Shown: positions 14,665 to 23,297, counted from the first letter of the stretch. The stretch is DNA of 30,023 nt from an uncultured Methanomicrobiales archaeon (GCA_937892275.1 CALAVG010000189.1:1-30023), one strand, 5' to 3'. The notes: generated from the letters alone by a model not told the origin. Translations and numbers: made by a program.

Positions 14665-17229
14665 ATGTTCACAGGATTAGCGAACACTGTGCAGAAGCAC
14701 TCCAAGGCCATCATAGTGGCCTGGCTTCTCGTACTCGTTGCGTCCATATTCTTCGCACCCCAGAGCGGTGATGTCCTGATCTATGACATGACCGAGATGT
14801 CGGGCTCCAGCATGGAGTCCACAGAAGGCGCTGCGATAATGGACGAGTACTTCACCAACTCACTCGACCTTTCAGACATAATCGTCGTGAGCTATGATAA
14901 CGAAGAGCAGCTTGCAAAAGCGCCCTTGATCTATACAGAATTCTCAAAACTCGTCACAGAAAAATACGGCGATAAGGTCTCCGTATCGAATTATGGAAAT
15001 TATACCAAGACAGGCGATGGCAAGGGAATTTACCTTCTGGCTATCGCCAACAACGATGATGACTACGACATCACCCATGAGACCGGGAACCTCAGGTCCC
15101 TGATCAGTGAAGCAAAGACAAATGTCGAAGCGACCAACCAGACCTACCTCACCGGAGGTGCCGCTATCAGCTACGATACAGAGGCATCATCCCTCGAGGA
15201 CGTCTCGAAGGTCGACCCCCTGAGCATCGCACTCATCTTCGTACTGCTCGGACTGTTCTTCTACGCTCTCGTCACGGCCCTGGTGCCCCCGGCGGTCGTC
15301 GGTATGGCCTATGCGATCGTGATGATGCTGATGTTCTTCATCGGAAGCGTTCTAGACATCTTCTATATCACCCAGATCCTGATCCTCGTCGCCATGCTCG
15401 GTGCAGGATGCGATTACGCCATCTTCATAATCACCAGGTACAGGGACGAGCGCAAGAAGGGCAGCTCCCATGAGGAGGCCCTCCACGAGGCGGTCGTCTG
15501 GGGAGGAGAGGCCGTGTTCACATCCGGAATCTCCGTCATCATCGGATTCGCCGCCCTTGCACTGTGCGACTTCTCCATGGTCCAGACCATGGGTCTGATC
15601 CTCGCACTGGGAATCGCCGTCGCACTTTTCGCGGCACTCACATTCATACCCTCGCTGCTCAACCTCATCGGAGAGAAGATCTTCTGGCCCTCCAACATCG
15701 AGAAGTACAGGCAGAACGACATCAGGGCATCCTCCGAAGGAAAGAAGGGATTCCACGCAGGAATGTCACACATCTCCAAGAAGTACTTCGGCTGGCTCGC
15801 CAACGTCACCCAGAGGCACGCAGTCGCCATCGTCGCGATCCTGATCATCGCTGCAGTGCCCACGCTCTACGAATACACTCAGACAGAGGATTCCGCCGAC
15901 ATGATCTCGGTCATGCCCAGCTCCGAAGCCGTTGACGGACTCAACGCCATCATGGAGCAGACGGACGGAGGAATGATCATGCCCACCTATGTGGTCCTCG
16001 ATCTCGGATACTCCATAGGAACCGTCGATAGCCTCGAATTCATGGGTCAGAAGATCCCGTATGTCGTATGGAACGAAAAGGGACTCAACGTCACCGAGAC
16101 CGGAGTCACCGGGGTCGTCCCCGCAGTCATGCAGATATCCAATGACCTCGGCGAGAAGCACAGTGACATCGTCGGAACCGTCAGCGGTACCAACTCCTGG
16201 CTGCTGATCTACAACCAGGTCGCAGCGTCTATCGGTGTCGACGAACCCACGGTCGTCAACCCCATAGCCCTCCAGGCGATGCCTGCGGCGGTCAAGGACC
16301 ATGTAATCATGATCATTGCAGTTGCATCCGGTCAAGATCCGACCAACCCCGACCTCACCAAACTGACAGCGGCCCCCAACGACGGAGTTATGGGAAGCCC
16401 CATCACCGTCGCCAATTTCGTGGACGGAATCCTGAACTACGGAACCGGAATCATTGACAGTTCCGCTTCACACATCTCCATGATGGTCATCACATCACAG
16501 CAGCCCATGTCCGACGACACCATGGACTTCGTCGTCGACTTGAAGGACGCATTCCACGGAGAGAACGGATACGACAACACGATGAAGGGAATGTGGAACG
16601 CTTCGTACGTTACCGGGACCGCAGCTACGCTTAACGACATCTCAGAAGAGGTCGAGGAGCAGTTCTCGATGATAAGGATCGTCGTCGCCGCACTGCTGAT
16701 CATCCTACTGTTCGTCATCCTCGGAAGCTACCTGACGCCCATCAGGGCCATTCTGACTATCATGTTCAGCGTCATACTCAGCGTATCTCTCACCAACGTG
16801 GTGTTCGTCAACATGCTGGATACTCCCGTGCTGTTCCTGGTACCCATAGTCCTGTTCGTCGTCCTGCTCGGACTCGGAATGGACTACGAGATCTTCCTCA
16901 CCACCAAAATCCGTGAGAACAGGTCCAAGGGAATGGACAACCATGAAGCGATCTCACAGGCCATCAGGGAAGCAGGACCGGTCATCATGCTCTGCGCCCT
17001 GCTGATGGGAGGAACCTTCCTCACCCTGACCCTTGCAGGATCCTCGATGCTGCAGGAGTTCGGTTTCGCACTCGGTGTCGGAATCCTCATCGACGGACTG
17101 CTCATGGTCGGATTCGTCAGTCCTGCCATCATGCACCTGATGGGAGACTGGAGCTGGAAAGGCCCCGCATTCCTCACCAAGAGGCACGGCATGAACCCTG
17201 ACGGAAGCCTCATACAGAAGGAAGAGTGA
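14665..17229 (+). CDS. MMPL/RND-superfamily exporter (HAE3-type)
   Basis: An 854-residue membrane protein with the duplicated RND layout: one helix near residues 14-32, a soluble loop of about 150 residues, five helices (about 185-350), then the same again (helix near 395-415, loop to about 665, five helices to about 835). The charged motif in the fourth helix of each half is clear, GAGCDYAIFIITRYRDE and GLGMDYEIFLTTKIRE, which relays protons in MMPL proteins. Both loops are exposed outside. Archaeal HAE3 relatives export lipophilic molecules or lipids; the substrate here is unknown. The start at 14665 follows the promoter position. Divergent TetR control is likely. Confidence 0.94.
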   Translation: MFTGLANTVQKHSKAIIVAWLLVLVASIFFAPQSGDVLIYDMTEMSGSSMESTEGAAIMDEYFTNSLDLSDIIVVSYDNEEQLAKAPLIYTEFSKLVTEKYGDKVSVSNYGNYTKTGDGKGIYLLAIANNDDDYDITHETGNLRSLISEAKTNVEATNQTYLTGGAAISYDTEASSLEDVSKVDPLSIALIFVLLGLFFYALVTALVPPAVVGMAYAIVMMLMFFIGSVLDIFYITQILILVAMLGAGCDYAIFIITRYRDERKKGSSHEEALHEAVVWGGEAVFTSGISVIIGFAALALCDFSMVQTMGLILALGIAVALFAALTFIPSLLNLIGEKIFWPSNIEKYRQNDIRASSEGKKGFHAGMSHISKKYFGWLANVTQRHAVAIVAILIIAAVPTLYEYTQTEDSADMISVMPSSEAVDGLNAIMEQTDGGMIMPTYVVLDLGYSIGTVDSLEFMGQKIPYVVWNEKGLNVTETGVTGVVPAVMQISNDLGEKHSDIVGTVSGTNSWLLIYNQVAASIGVDEPTVVNPIALQAMPAAVKDHVIMIIAVASGQDPTNPDLTKLTAAPNDGVMGSPITVANFVDGILNYGTGIIDSSASHISMMVITSQQPMSDDTMDFVVDLKDAFHGENGYDNTMKGMWNASYVTGTAATLNDISEEVEEQFSMIRIVVAALLIILLFVILGSYLTPIRAILTIMFSVILSVSLTNVVFVNMLDTPVLFLVPIVLFVVLLGLGMDYEIFLTTKIRENRSKGMDNHEAISQAIREAGPVIMLCALLMGGTFLTLTLAGSSMLQEFGFALGVGILIDGLLMVGFVSPAIMHLMGDWSWKGPAFLTKRHGMNPDGSLIQKEE

Positions 17230-17239
17230 AACGCTTAAT

Positions 17240-17261
17240 GCCTCCGGCTAACGCCGGGGGC
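17240..17261 (+). terminator. Hairpin after the MMPL gene
   Basis: GCCTCCGGC/GCCGGGGGC, a 9-bp stem with one G-T wobble and loop TAAC, starts 11 nt after the stop codon. No clean U-tract follows on the plus strand. It lies between convergent genes and could also act on the HAD gene. Confidence 0.55.
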
Positions 17262-17290
17262 ATCCAAACCCGTTACTGTTTTCAGAATAT

Positions 17291-18004
17291 TCAATCACGG
17301 AAGAATGTAGGGATATCCGCTATGGATGCCACGATGCCGCATTCCCTGTCGGGTCTCGACGGGTCTATCAGGAACGATCCCCCCATCCCGAATCTGCGGG
17401 GTCCGAGGAAATCCTTCTCCTCCGTATCGCCGGCGAAGAAGCAATCCTGCCTCTGAACGCCAAGAGCATTCACGACTGCGATGTACGCCTCGTCATGTGG
17501 CTTCCTATAACCGACATCCGCGCTGCTCACGACCACATCGATCAGATGGTCGAATCCCACGTCCTCCAAGAGTCCTTTGACAACTGAACCGCGGTATGCC
17601 GTATTGCTGAGGACACCGATCCTGTATCCATGGTCCCTGAAGTACTGGAGAGTCTCCTCCGCACCCTCCACGGGTATGAAGGTGTGAGTGGCGCGCATCA
17701 TGATGTTCTCCGCCTCGAGACTGTCGTTCTTCGTATGGAATACCGAATCCATATGTTCCAACAGGACCGAGATGGACAGTTCCTTGTGGGGGCCGTGCTG
17801 GGCCGTGTGGAAATCCGTGAATCTCTCATACTCCCTCTGCACATCCTCCGGATCCGCATCGGGGAACAGTCTGTAGAATGCCTCATAGATATCGTTCAGG
17901 TCGCCGAATCTCGCCCTGACCAAGGTCCCGTACATATCGAATGCGAATGCCCTCTTCGACTCGTCAGGGTCGTGCATGAAGCAGAGATTGCTCTGGAAAT
18001 CCAT
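17291..18004 (-). CDS. HAD-superfamily hydrolase
   Basis: A 237-residue cytoplasmic phosphatase-like protein. All four HAD motifs are present: motif I FDMYGTL (nucleophile Asp23; Tyr replaces the usual second Asp, as in haloacid-dehalogenase-type members), motif II VLSNT, motif III Lys in GYRKPHDE, and motif IV GDTEEKDFLG. A helical cap lies between motifs I and II (about 35-110). The substrate is unknown; small phosphorylated metabolites are typical. The ATG at 18004 is chosen because GTTATATC is 27 bp upstream; the ORF extends to an ATG at 18022, and an internal ATG at 17977 is also possible. It is divergent from the M50 protease. Confidence 0.88.
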   Translation of the reverse strand: MDFQSNLCFMHDPDESKRAFAFDMYGTLVRARFGDLNDIYEAFYRLFPDADPEDVQREYERFTDFHTAQHGPHKELSISVLLEHMDSVFHTKNDSLEAENIMMRATHTFIPVEGAEETLQYFRDHGYRIGVLSNTAYRGSVVKGLLEDVGFDHLIDVVVSSADVGYRKPHDEAYIAVVNALGVQRQDCFFAGDTEEKDFLGPRRFGMGGSFLIDPSRPDRECGIVASIADIPTFFRD

Positions 18005-18026
18005 GGAAACGGGAATGCACATCGGC

Positions 18027-18034
18027 GATATAAC
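18027..18034 (-). promoter_or_regulatory. TATA box of the HAD hydrolase gene
   Basis: GTTATATC on the minus strand, centred 27 bp upstream of the ATG at 18004. Confidence 0.5.
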
Positions 18035-18060
18035 GGATATCGCGCAGCTGGTGATGATAC

Positions 18061-18070
18061 CCTTATTAAC
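18061..18070 (+). promoter_or_regulatory. TATA box of the M50 protease gene
   Basis: CCTTATTAAC is centred 27 bp upstream of the ATG at 18092. Unlike the M16/PAC2 pair, the two divergent genes here use separate boxes. Confidence 0.5.
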
Positions 18071-18091
18071 GAGTCGGAATATCGAAGAGGC

Positions 18092-18775
18092 ATGAATGAT
18101 GACTACTACGACAACCTGCAGCGTGTCAATCCCGGTTACGGGAGACCGAGGTTCAGCAAGACGGAGATCAGGGACATTCTGATTTCCATCCTTGTTCTGA
18201 GTGTAGCATTCACTATCCTGTATCGCTCGGGATCCATCTTGGAGTTCTTTGAGAGGAAGACGGATTTCTCACCGTACATCGGTCTTTTCCTGATGTGCCT
18301 GGTACTTGTCGTCGTCAGTTTCATGTTCCATGAGTTCGGACACAAGTTCGTCGCTCAGAGCTATGGGATGTGGTCAGAATTCCGCATGTGGCCTGCCGGT
18401 CTCGTGCTCACACTGGTCACATCCATGATAGGATTCCTGTTCGCTTCCCCGGGAGCGGTCATGATCGCCGGGAGCATGAATGCGGAGAAGAACGGAAAGA
18501 TCAGTATCGCCGGCCCTGCCGTCAACATGGTCCTGTGCGCCATAGGAATAATAGGATGGTTGCTCACGAACGGATCGGACTTTGTGATCTTCTTCTATCT
18601 GCTCACGAGCCTCAATGCGATGCTTGCAGTGTTCAACCTCATCCCGATACCTCCTCTCGACGGATCGAAGATCCTGGCATGGAACAAGGTCATCTGGGGT
18701 GTTGCTATAGGGATCGCGGCAGCGGAATTCATCCTGATGAGATTCGTACTGCCTGTGCCTTACTATTACATCTGA
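18092..18775 (+). CDS. M50-family (site-2 protease-like) membrane metalloprotease
   Basis: A 227-residue integral membrane protein with about six hydrophobic segments. The zinc motif HEFGH (His80, Glu81, His84) lies in the helix VLVVVSFMFHEFGHKFVAQS, and the second metal-binding motif NLIPIPPLDG supplies Asp190. These define site-2-protease-like enzymes that cut within membranes. No PDZ or CBS domain is attached, so it is a minimal archaeal form. Substrate unknown. A much longer forward reading frame overlaps the HAD gene, but the promoter spacing and domain boundary favour the ATG at 18092. Confidence 0.92.
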   Translation: MNDDYYDNLQRVNPGYGRPRFSKTEIRDILISILVLSVAFTILYRSGSILEFFERKTDFSPYIGLFLMCLVLVVVSFMFHEFGHKFVAQSYGMWSEFRMWPAGLVLTLVTSMIGFLFASPGAVMIAGSMNAEKNGKISIAGPAVNMVLCAIGIIGWLLTNGSDFVIFFYLLTSLNAMLAVFNLIPIPPLDGSKILAWNKVIWGVAIGIAAAEFILMRFVLPVPYYYI

Positions 18776-18790
18776 AGAAAACTGATTAAA

Positions 18791-18813
18791 GCCGACTGGT
18801 AAACCCGGTCGGC
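18791..18813. terminator. Bidirectional terminator (M50 gene / glcD-like gene)
   Basis: A 9-bp stem GCCGACTGG/CCGGTCGGC with one wobble pair and loop TAAAC lies between two convergent genes. T-rich sequence follows on both strands (TTGTTTT on plus, TTTAATCAGTTTTCTT on minus). Confidence 0.7.
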
Positions 18814-18841
18814 AGAATTGTTTTGATAAATCTTGGTTGAC

Positions 18842-20272
18842 TCAGTCCAACTTGCAGGGATACCTGAGGTTCCTGAGGATCGTACCGGTCCACTGCTCGG
18901 ACTTTCCGGGGTTCAGGATGTTGTCGGGATCGAAGGCTGCCTTGACAGCCTTGATGGTGTTGAGCTCTGATGCCCTCTCCTTCTGGTAGTTGGGCGCCTT
19001 GGAAATCCCTACTCCGTGCTCACCGGTGACGGTACCGCCGAGATCGATGCAGACATCGAAGATCTCGTTGACCGCCTTGATACCTCTCTCCCACTCGTCC
19101 TTGTCGGTGGGGTCGATGACCATCTTGGTGTGGAGGTTACCGTCGGAAGCATGACCGTAGGTGGCTATGGTGACGTTGTACTTCGCGGCGATCTCCTGGA
19201 ATGCCTGGACCGCATCGGGGACCTTGGAGATAGGTACTCCCATGTCGTCGGCGAGCGAAACGGATGAGCATCCGGGCTTCAGTGCCGCAAGAGAGACCAT
19301 GACTGACTTCCTCGCATCGGTCCATTTGTTGATCAGTGCCTTGTCCTTGGTAGGAGTAACTGAAATTGCACCCAGACCGTTCGCGATCTCCGCAACGATG
19401 GCGATATCCCTGTCGACGATCTCATCGCTCTCTCCGTCGGCCTCGACGATGATGAGCGCTCCGCAGTCGGGCATGGGGTTGCCACGGGCCTTGTTGACCG
19501 CGTTGATACTGGTGCTGTCCATGAGCTCGCAGGATGCCGGGATCAGGGGCTTCGCGATGATCGCGGAGATGCACTTTCCCGCGGCGATGACGTCGTTGAA
19601 ACAGCACAGGCAGTAGGCCGACTTCTTCGGCTTGGTGGTGATCTTGAATGTGATCTCGGTGATGACTCCGAGGGTTCCCTCGGAACCGCACATGAAACGA
19701 GCAAGCTGGTATCCGGAGGCGTCCTTGATGGTCCTGGTTCCGCAGCGGACGATCTCTCCGTCGGCCTTGACGAAGGTGAGTCCCATGACGAAGTCCCTGG
19801 TCGCACCGTACTTGACTGCACGCATTCCGGAAGCGTTTGTAGCAACCATCCCTCCGACCTGACAGGCCTCTGCGGATCCGGGCGACGGGGGGAAGAAGAA
19901 TCCGTACTTCTCGAGCTCCTCGTTCAGCTGGTTGTACACGCATCCTGCCTGTACGTCGACCCACAGATCCGCAACGCTGACCTTCAGGACCTTGTTCATC
20001 CTCTGCATGGCGAGGACGATTCCTCCCTTGATGGGCACTGCGGCTCCGCACAGTCCGGTACCGGCTCCCCTGGGGGTGACCGGGATCTTGTACTTGCTGG
20101 CGATCTTCATGATCTCCGAGACCTGCTCGGTGGATGTGGGCTGGACCACCATATCGGGGTCGTAGTGGAATATCGATGCATCGAAACCGTATGTATACAG
20201 GACGGCGGGCTCTACCGAATATCCGTCCTTTCCGACCACTTTCTCAATCTCATCGATTATCTTCTGTTCCAT
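18842..20272 (-). CDS. glcD: GlcD-like FAD-linked oxidase (D-lactate/glycolate dehydrogenase family)
   Basis: A 476-residue flavoprotein of the GlcD/D-lactate dehydrogenase family, which oxidises 2-hydroxyacids and passes electrons to an FeS partner. The N-terminal FAD-binding (PCMH) domain shows TPRGAGTGLCGAAVP (66-80), SPGSAEACQVGGMVATNASG and YGATRDFVMGL; the C-terminal catalytic domain has YGHASDGNLH and TGEHGVG, which hold metal and substrate. In Methanomassiliicoccales, GlcD-like proteins have been discussed as partners of HdrD-type reductases, but no hdrD lies beside it, so the physiological donor is open. The gene has its own TATA box (CTTTATAAGAAG, 20303-20314, minus strand) and AGGTG as ribosome-binding site before the ATG. 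Confidence 0.92.
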   Translation of the reverse strand: MEQKIIDEIEKVVGKDGYSVEPAVLYTYGFDASIFHYDPDMVVQPTSTEQVSEIMKIASKYKIPVTPRGAGTGLCGAAVPIKGGIVLAMQRMNKVLKVSVADLWVDVQAGCVYNQLNEELEKYGFFFPPSPGSAEACQVGGMVATNASGMRAVKYGATRDFVMGLTFVKADGEIVRCGTRTIKDASGYQLARFMCGSEGTLGVITEITFKITTKPKKSAYCLCCFNDVIAAGKCISAIIAKPLIPASCELMDSTSINAVNKARGNPMPDCGALIIVEADGESDEIVDRDIAIVAEIANGLGAISVTPTKDKALINKWTDARKSVMVSLAALKPGCSSVSLADDMGVPISKVPDAVQAFQEIAAKYNVTIATYGHASDGNLHTKMVIDPTDKDEWERGIKAVNEIFDVCIDLGGTVTGEHGVGISKAPNYQKERASELNTIKAVKAAFDPDNILNPGKSEQWTGTILRNLRYPCKLD

Positions 20273-20302
20273 GCGAACACCTGTATCTGGACTATCGTCT
20301 AT

Positions 20303-20314
20303 CTTCTTATAAAG
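20303..20314 (-). promoter_or_regulatory. TATA box of the glcD-like gene
   Basis: CTTTATAAGAAG on the minus strand, about 35 bp upstream of the ATG at 20272, leaving a short leader with the AGGTG ribosome-binding site near 20279-20284. It separates this gene from the CbiZ-like pair. Confidence 0.55.
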
Positions 20315-20346
20315 ATGATGGCAGGACGCTTATCGCATTAAGTCCA

Positions 20347-21249
20347 TCAAGGGTCCATGAAGTATAGGGCCACGTTGAGCGCCAATGTGTCCAGAAGGCC
20401 TTCGGATCTCACAGGTTCCCTGAGGCCCACCCTCATGAGTCCGATGCCGACCTCCATACCGGTGTCGGGATCCAGCAGGCCCCATTGCACTTCGTTGTTG
20501 ACATGGATGATCGCAGAGACCAGTGCCAGCACCTTCGGGTCCGAGTCCTTGGCAATTACCCTTTCAAGGAATTTGGAATAGTCCAAACAGTTGCTCATGG
20601 AGAACAGTTTCTCCTGGTCATAGCCGTATGCTCCGAGCATTTCGATGAGGCTCATCCTAGATGCCATGCTCGTTCCGTTTCCGGCCGCGGATGCCTTGAC
20701 GGCCTCTATGGTGGACCTACCTATGAGCTCTCCGAGTTTGGTATGCTTTCCCGCACCGCGGAGATACAATCCCGAACCCTTGGAGCAGAGTGTGACAATC
20801 GTCTGATCGACGGATCCGGAAGCGGGCATCGCGTCATATGCCAGACCCAAATCCTGAACGCATACGGTTATCGCTTCGGTTGCCGTGATGCCTGCCCTTG
20901 CCAAAGTGGAATCCGGCATGTCGGAATCCATCAGGAGTACCAGAACGACACTGCCGTTCCCGGTCTGAGGATCGTGACCCACACGGACCAACCCTGATGT
21001 GAAATCGGCGAAGGCTATCGCCGTAACGAAGGTGGAATTGTATGATAATTCGGAGATGCAGACCTTGGTGACATCCCCGTCGGTATGAAGATACAGGGAA
21101 TCCCCCGAGAGACTGGTCTCGCCCTTGCCTATGGTGATCCTGACAATATTCCTGATTATACCGAAATCCGTGCTCATCGCATCGTGGGGACCGTTACCCA
21201 GGGTGACGGTGAACTCGTCGATGCCCCTGTCGAAGACCTCACTGCCCAT
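20347..21249 (-). CDS. CbiZ-like protein, divergent second copy
   Basis: A 300-residue homologue of adenosylcobinamide amidohydrolase (CbiZ), recognised by ARAGITATEAITVCVQDLGL, then SGSVDQTIVTLCSKG and GKHTKLGELIGRSTIEAVKA, which match the second half of the family. The family's N-terminal motif (LSSG..NGG type) and the TAG..N..RAGDP motif are absent or strongly changed (TAIAFADFTSG). A helical C-terminal domain (about 195-300) seems related to that of the neighbouring copy. It overlaps the stop of the upstream cbiZ by 11 bp and has a strong ribosome-binding site, AGGAGGATCC, so it is co-translated. Catalysis on its own is doubtful; a partner subunit or a different activity is possible. Confidence 0.75.
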   Translation of the reverse strand: MGSEVFDRGIDEFTVTLGNGPHDAMSTDFGIIRNIVRITIGKGETSLSGDSLYLHTDGDVTKVCISELSYNSTFVTAIAFADFTSGLVRVGHDPQTGNGSVVLVLLMDSDMPDSTLARAGITATEAITVCVQDLGLAYDAMPASGSVDQTIVTLCSKGSGLYLRGAGKHTKLGELIGRSTIEAVKASAAGNGTSMASRMSLIEMLGAYGYDQEKLFSMSNCLDYSKFLERVIAKDSDPKVLALVSAIIHVNNEVQWGLLDPDTGMEVGIGLMRVGLREPVRSEGLLDTLALNVALYFMDP

Positions 21250-22408
21250 CGGGGATCCTCCTTTCCTTGACGGTGTCCATCACCTTCAGTGCGGATACGA
21301 ACGACATTAGGTCGTGCATGTTATCGGCATCGTCCAATCTCAGCCTGACGACGGGATCATTCTGTTCGTCCAGGACGATCTTCTCGCAAATCTCCCTGGC
21401 CAGATCGACACCGATGTTCTCCTCGACCAGACCGTTGTCTATGTCGTCTGCGATGTTCAGCAGAGCCGTGATAATCGCCGTGTTGTATCTGTCGCCGGAG
21501 AGCTGTCCCAGCGCTGCCATCAGTTCAGCATATGAAGCAGGGAAGCGCATCTCCTCCCTAATCTCGAGAGGGACCAGTCCGCGGCGGCTCATGAGCAGGA
21601 GCGGATCCCACTGGGATTGGGGATTCATTCCCGTCTGCTTATCGAATGCCTTCGTGAGGGCGTCCTTCATGCATTGGGACAGTGTCTTCGCCAATTCGGA
21701 ATCCCTTGCCAGTCCGGATATCTTGTTGGGCGATTGCTTGTTGACTATGACCGCGACCTGATCGGTCCCGGAACCTGTAGCGATGCCATTGCTGTACAGA
21801 CTCTTGGCCTGCAGCTCCTGTATGACGCAGCTCTTGGCCTCCGTGGCCATGAGCATGACCTTGAACATGTCTCCGTCCGATAGATCCGCATCTATAGCTA
21901 GTATCGTGATGATGGTCCCTAGTTTCTCCTTGTATGAGGATTCGGACTCGTCGTATGTGGTAGGATCGCCTGCACGGCCTCCATTGTGCCTTATTCCGGC
22001 TGTGACCACATATGCGACCTTGATACCGTCAGCGGATGTCATCTCCAACACCGCGGCATTGTCCATGCTGGCAGCAGTCTCCTGAAAAACCGTCCTATCC
22101 GCATCGAGACCCAGTTTCTCAGCGTACCTGTAGTTGACCCTGTCGTGCGTGTCCAGACCGCCCTCCATGCAAGAGTACTCGGGTTTCCCGCCCATGCCGG
22201 TTATGTTGACCACTGCGAGAGGGGACTCCATGAATCCTCCGTTGGTGAATCCTGACGAAAGAACCCTGAATCCGTCATTGGGGAGCATGACGATCATCGC
22301 CCTCCCCTGCCTCAGAAGCGTGATCCCCGAACACAGCCTTCCGAACTCGCGGCGTCCTGTGGTATCTTCCGCTTCTATGATGTCTTCCCAGGTAAGCATC
22401 TTACTCAT
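21239..22408 (-). CDS. cbiZ: CbiZ-family adenosylcobinamide amidohydrolase-like protein
   Basis: CbiZ removes the aminopropanol side chain of adenosylcobinamide so salvaged corrinoids can re-enter cobalamin synthesis. This 389-residue protein has the family landmarks RVLSSGFTNGGFMESPLAVVN, VTAGIRHNGGRAGDPTTYDE, ATEAKSCVIQELQAKSLYS and ATGSGTDQVAVIV. It lacks the TKLGELIG-type motif that normally follows (the place holds NKISGLARDSELAKTL). A helical C-terminal domain of about 140 residues follows, which standard CbiZ lacks. The ATG at 22408 is chosen because the TATA box TATAATATATC is about 25 bp upstream; the ORF could extend to 22465. Methyl-reducing methanogens need much corrinoid for methyltransferases, which suits the role. 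Family assignment is good, activity unproven. Confidence 0.8.
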   Translation of the reverse strand: MSKMLTWEDIIEAEDTTGRREFGRLCSGITLLRQGRAMIVMLPNDGFRVLSSGFTNGGFMESPLAVVNITGMGGKPEYSCMEGGLDTHDRVNYRYAEKLGLDADRTVFQETAASMDNAAVLEMTSADGIKVAYVVTAGIRHNGGRAGDPTTYDESESSYKEKLGTIITILAIDADLSDGDMFKVMLMATEAKSCVIQELQAKSLYSNGIATGSGTDQVAVIVNKQSPNKISGLARDSELAKTLSQCMKDALTKAFDKQTGMNPQSQWDPLLLMSRRGLVPLEIREEMRFPASYAELMAALGQLSGDRYNTAIITALLNIADDIDNGLVEENIGVDLAREICEKIVLDEQNDPVVRLRLDDADNMHDLMSFVSALKVMDTVKERRIPDGQ

Positions 22409-22426
22409 GCCATGGAGAGCTTGTGA

Positions 22427-22437
22427 TATATTATAGG
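22427..22437 (-). promoter_or_regulatory. TATA box of the cbiZ pair
   Basis: Minus-strand GATATATTATA/TATAATATATC region, centred about 24 bp upstream of the ATG at 22408. No cobalamin-riboswitch-like structure is visible in the 147-bp gap to adk. Confidence 0.5.
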
Positions 22438-22523
22438 AATCGTGAGGTTTGTCCGTGTTTTTCAAAGATAGGTTGCAATAAGTCGCAATATGCTGAACAT
22501 ACCGTCAGCCCCGTCCTCCCTTC

Positions 22524-22534
22524 AATTATTATAC
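22524..22534 (+). promoter_or_regulatory. TATA box of adk
   Basis: AATTATTATAC is centred 27 bp upstream of the ATG at 22556, indicating a leaderless message and excluding the upstream in-frame ATG at 22490. Confidence 0.6.
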
Positions 22535-22555
22535 GGTGACGTACTCTCAATAACC

Positions 22556-23182
22556 ATGAAGACAACGATCGTTCTACTCGGTCCTCCCGGAGCCGGAAAG
22601 GGTACTCAGGGAGAGAAGCTCACAGATGAATTCGGATACGTAAGGCTCTCCACCGGAGACATGCTCCGTGAGGCGGTCAGGAACGGTACCGAACTCGGAA
22701 AGAAGGCAAAGGAGTACATGGACGCAGGTGCACTCGTCCCCAACGACCTTATCATCGGACTCATGAAGGAGAAGATCAAAGAGGTCGACGGCGGAGTCCT
22801 CCTCGACGGATTCCCCAGGACAGTCGAGCAGGCCGATGCTCTCGGAGAGGTCATGAAGGTCGATCTCGCACTCAACTTCGACGTTCCCGACGAGGAGCTC
22901 ATCTCCAGGCTCACACAGAGGCGCTCCTGCCCCGACTGTAACGCAGTCTACCACCTTGTCACGAAGAAGCCCAAGCAGGACGGAATCTGCGACAAGTGCG
23001 GAGGAAAGCTCTACCAGAGGGACGACGATAAGGAGTCCACCGTCAAGAACAGGCTCGAGGTCTACCACAAGAACACTCAGCCCCTCATCGACTACTACGA
23101 GAAGAAGGGCGTTCTCGTCACGATCCCCTCCACCGGAGCCATCGAGGAGATCTTCGAGAAAGTCAAGAAGGCCATCCAGTAA
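22556..23182 (+). CDS. adk: Adenylate kinase (zinc-LID type)
   Basis: Catalyses ATP + AMP = 2 ADP in the cytoplasm. The 208-residue protein has the P-loop GPPGAGKGT (9-17), the AMP-binding LSTGDMLR and DGFPRTV motifs, and a LID with a four-cysteine zinc site, Cys125/Cys128 and Cys145/Cys148. This is the bacterial/eukaryotic Adk fold, distinct from the archaeal AdkA family of Methanococcus; it occurs in several Euryarchaeota, probably by ancient transfer. It ends in TAA, followed by a hairpin, and is divergent from cbiZ. Confidence 0.97.
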   Translation: MKTTIVLLGPPGAGKGTQGEKLTDEFGYVRLSTGDMLREAVRNGTELGKKAKEYMDAGALVPNDLIIGLMKEKIKEVDGGVLLDGFPRTVEQADALGEVMKVDLALNFDVPDEELISRLTQRRSCPDCNAVYHLVTKKPKQDGICDKCGGKLYQRDDDKESTVKNRLEVYHKNTQPLIDYYEKKGVLVTIPSTGAIEEIFEKVKKAIQ

Positions 23183-23191
23183 ACATATCGC

Positions 23192-23206
23192 GGGGGCTCG
23201 TCCCCC
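23192..23206 (+). terminator. Hairpin after adk
   Basis: GGGGG/CCCCC stem with loop CTCGT, 10 nt after the adk stop, followed by a weakly T-rich stretch. Short but GC-only. Confidence 0.5.
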
Positions 23207-23238
23207 ACCTTTACACTCGCTTTTCAAAGCTATTGAAG

Positions 23239-23278
23239 TGATTAGTTAACTGCAACTTAATCAACAGTGCTAAATACC
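23239..23278 (+). promoter_or_regulatory. Promoter and possible operator of the small winged-helix gene
   Basis: The TATA box TAAATACC (23271-23278) is about 24 bp before the ATG at 23298. Just upstream, TGATTAGTT (23239-23247) and AACTTAATCA (23254-23263) form an imperfect inverted repeat with one extra base in the second arm. Its position fits an autoregulatory site, but this is inference. Confidence 0.4.
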
Positions 23279-23297
23279 AGATTGGACACACCGACTC

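Noticed and set aside
17630..18091. Long N-terminal extension of the M50 protease frame
   Set aside because: Overlaps the HAD hydrolase on the other strand, and the TATA box at 18061-18070 lies downstream of it.
22409..22555. Cobalamin riboswitch before cbiZ
   Set aside because: The spacing from TATA box to ATG leaves no leader, and no B12-box-like sequence is seen.
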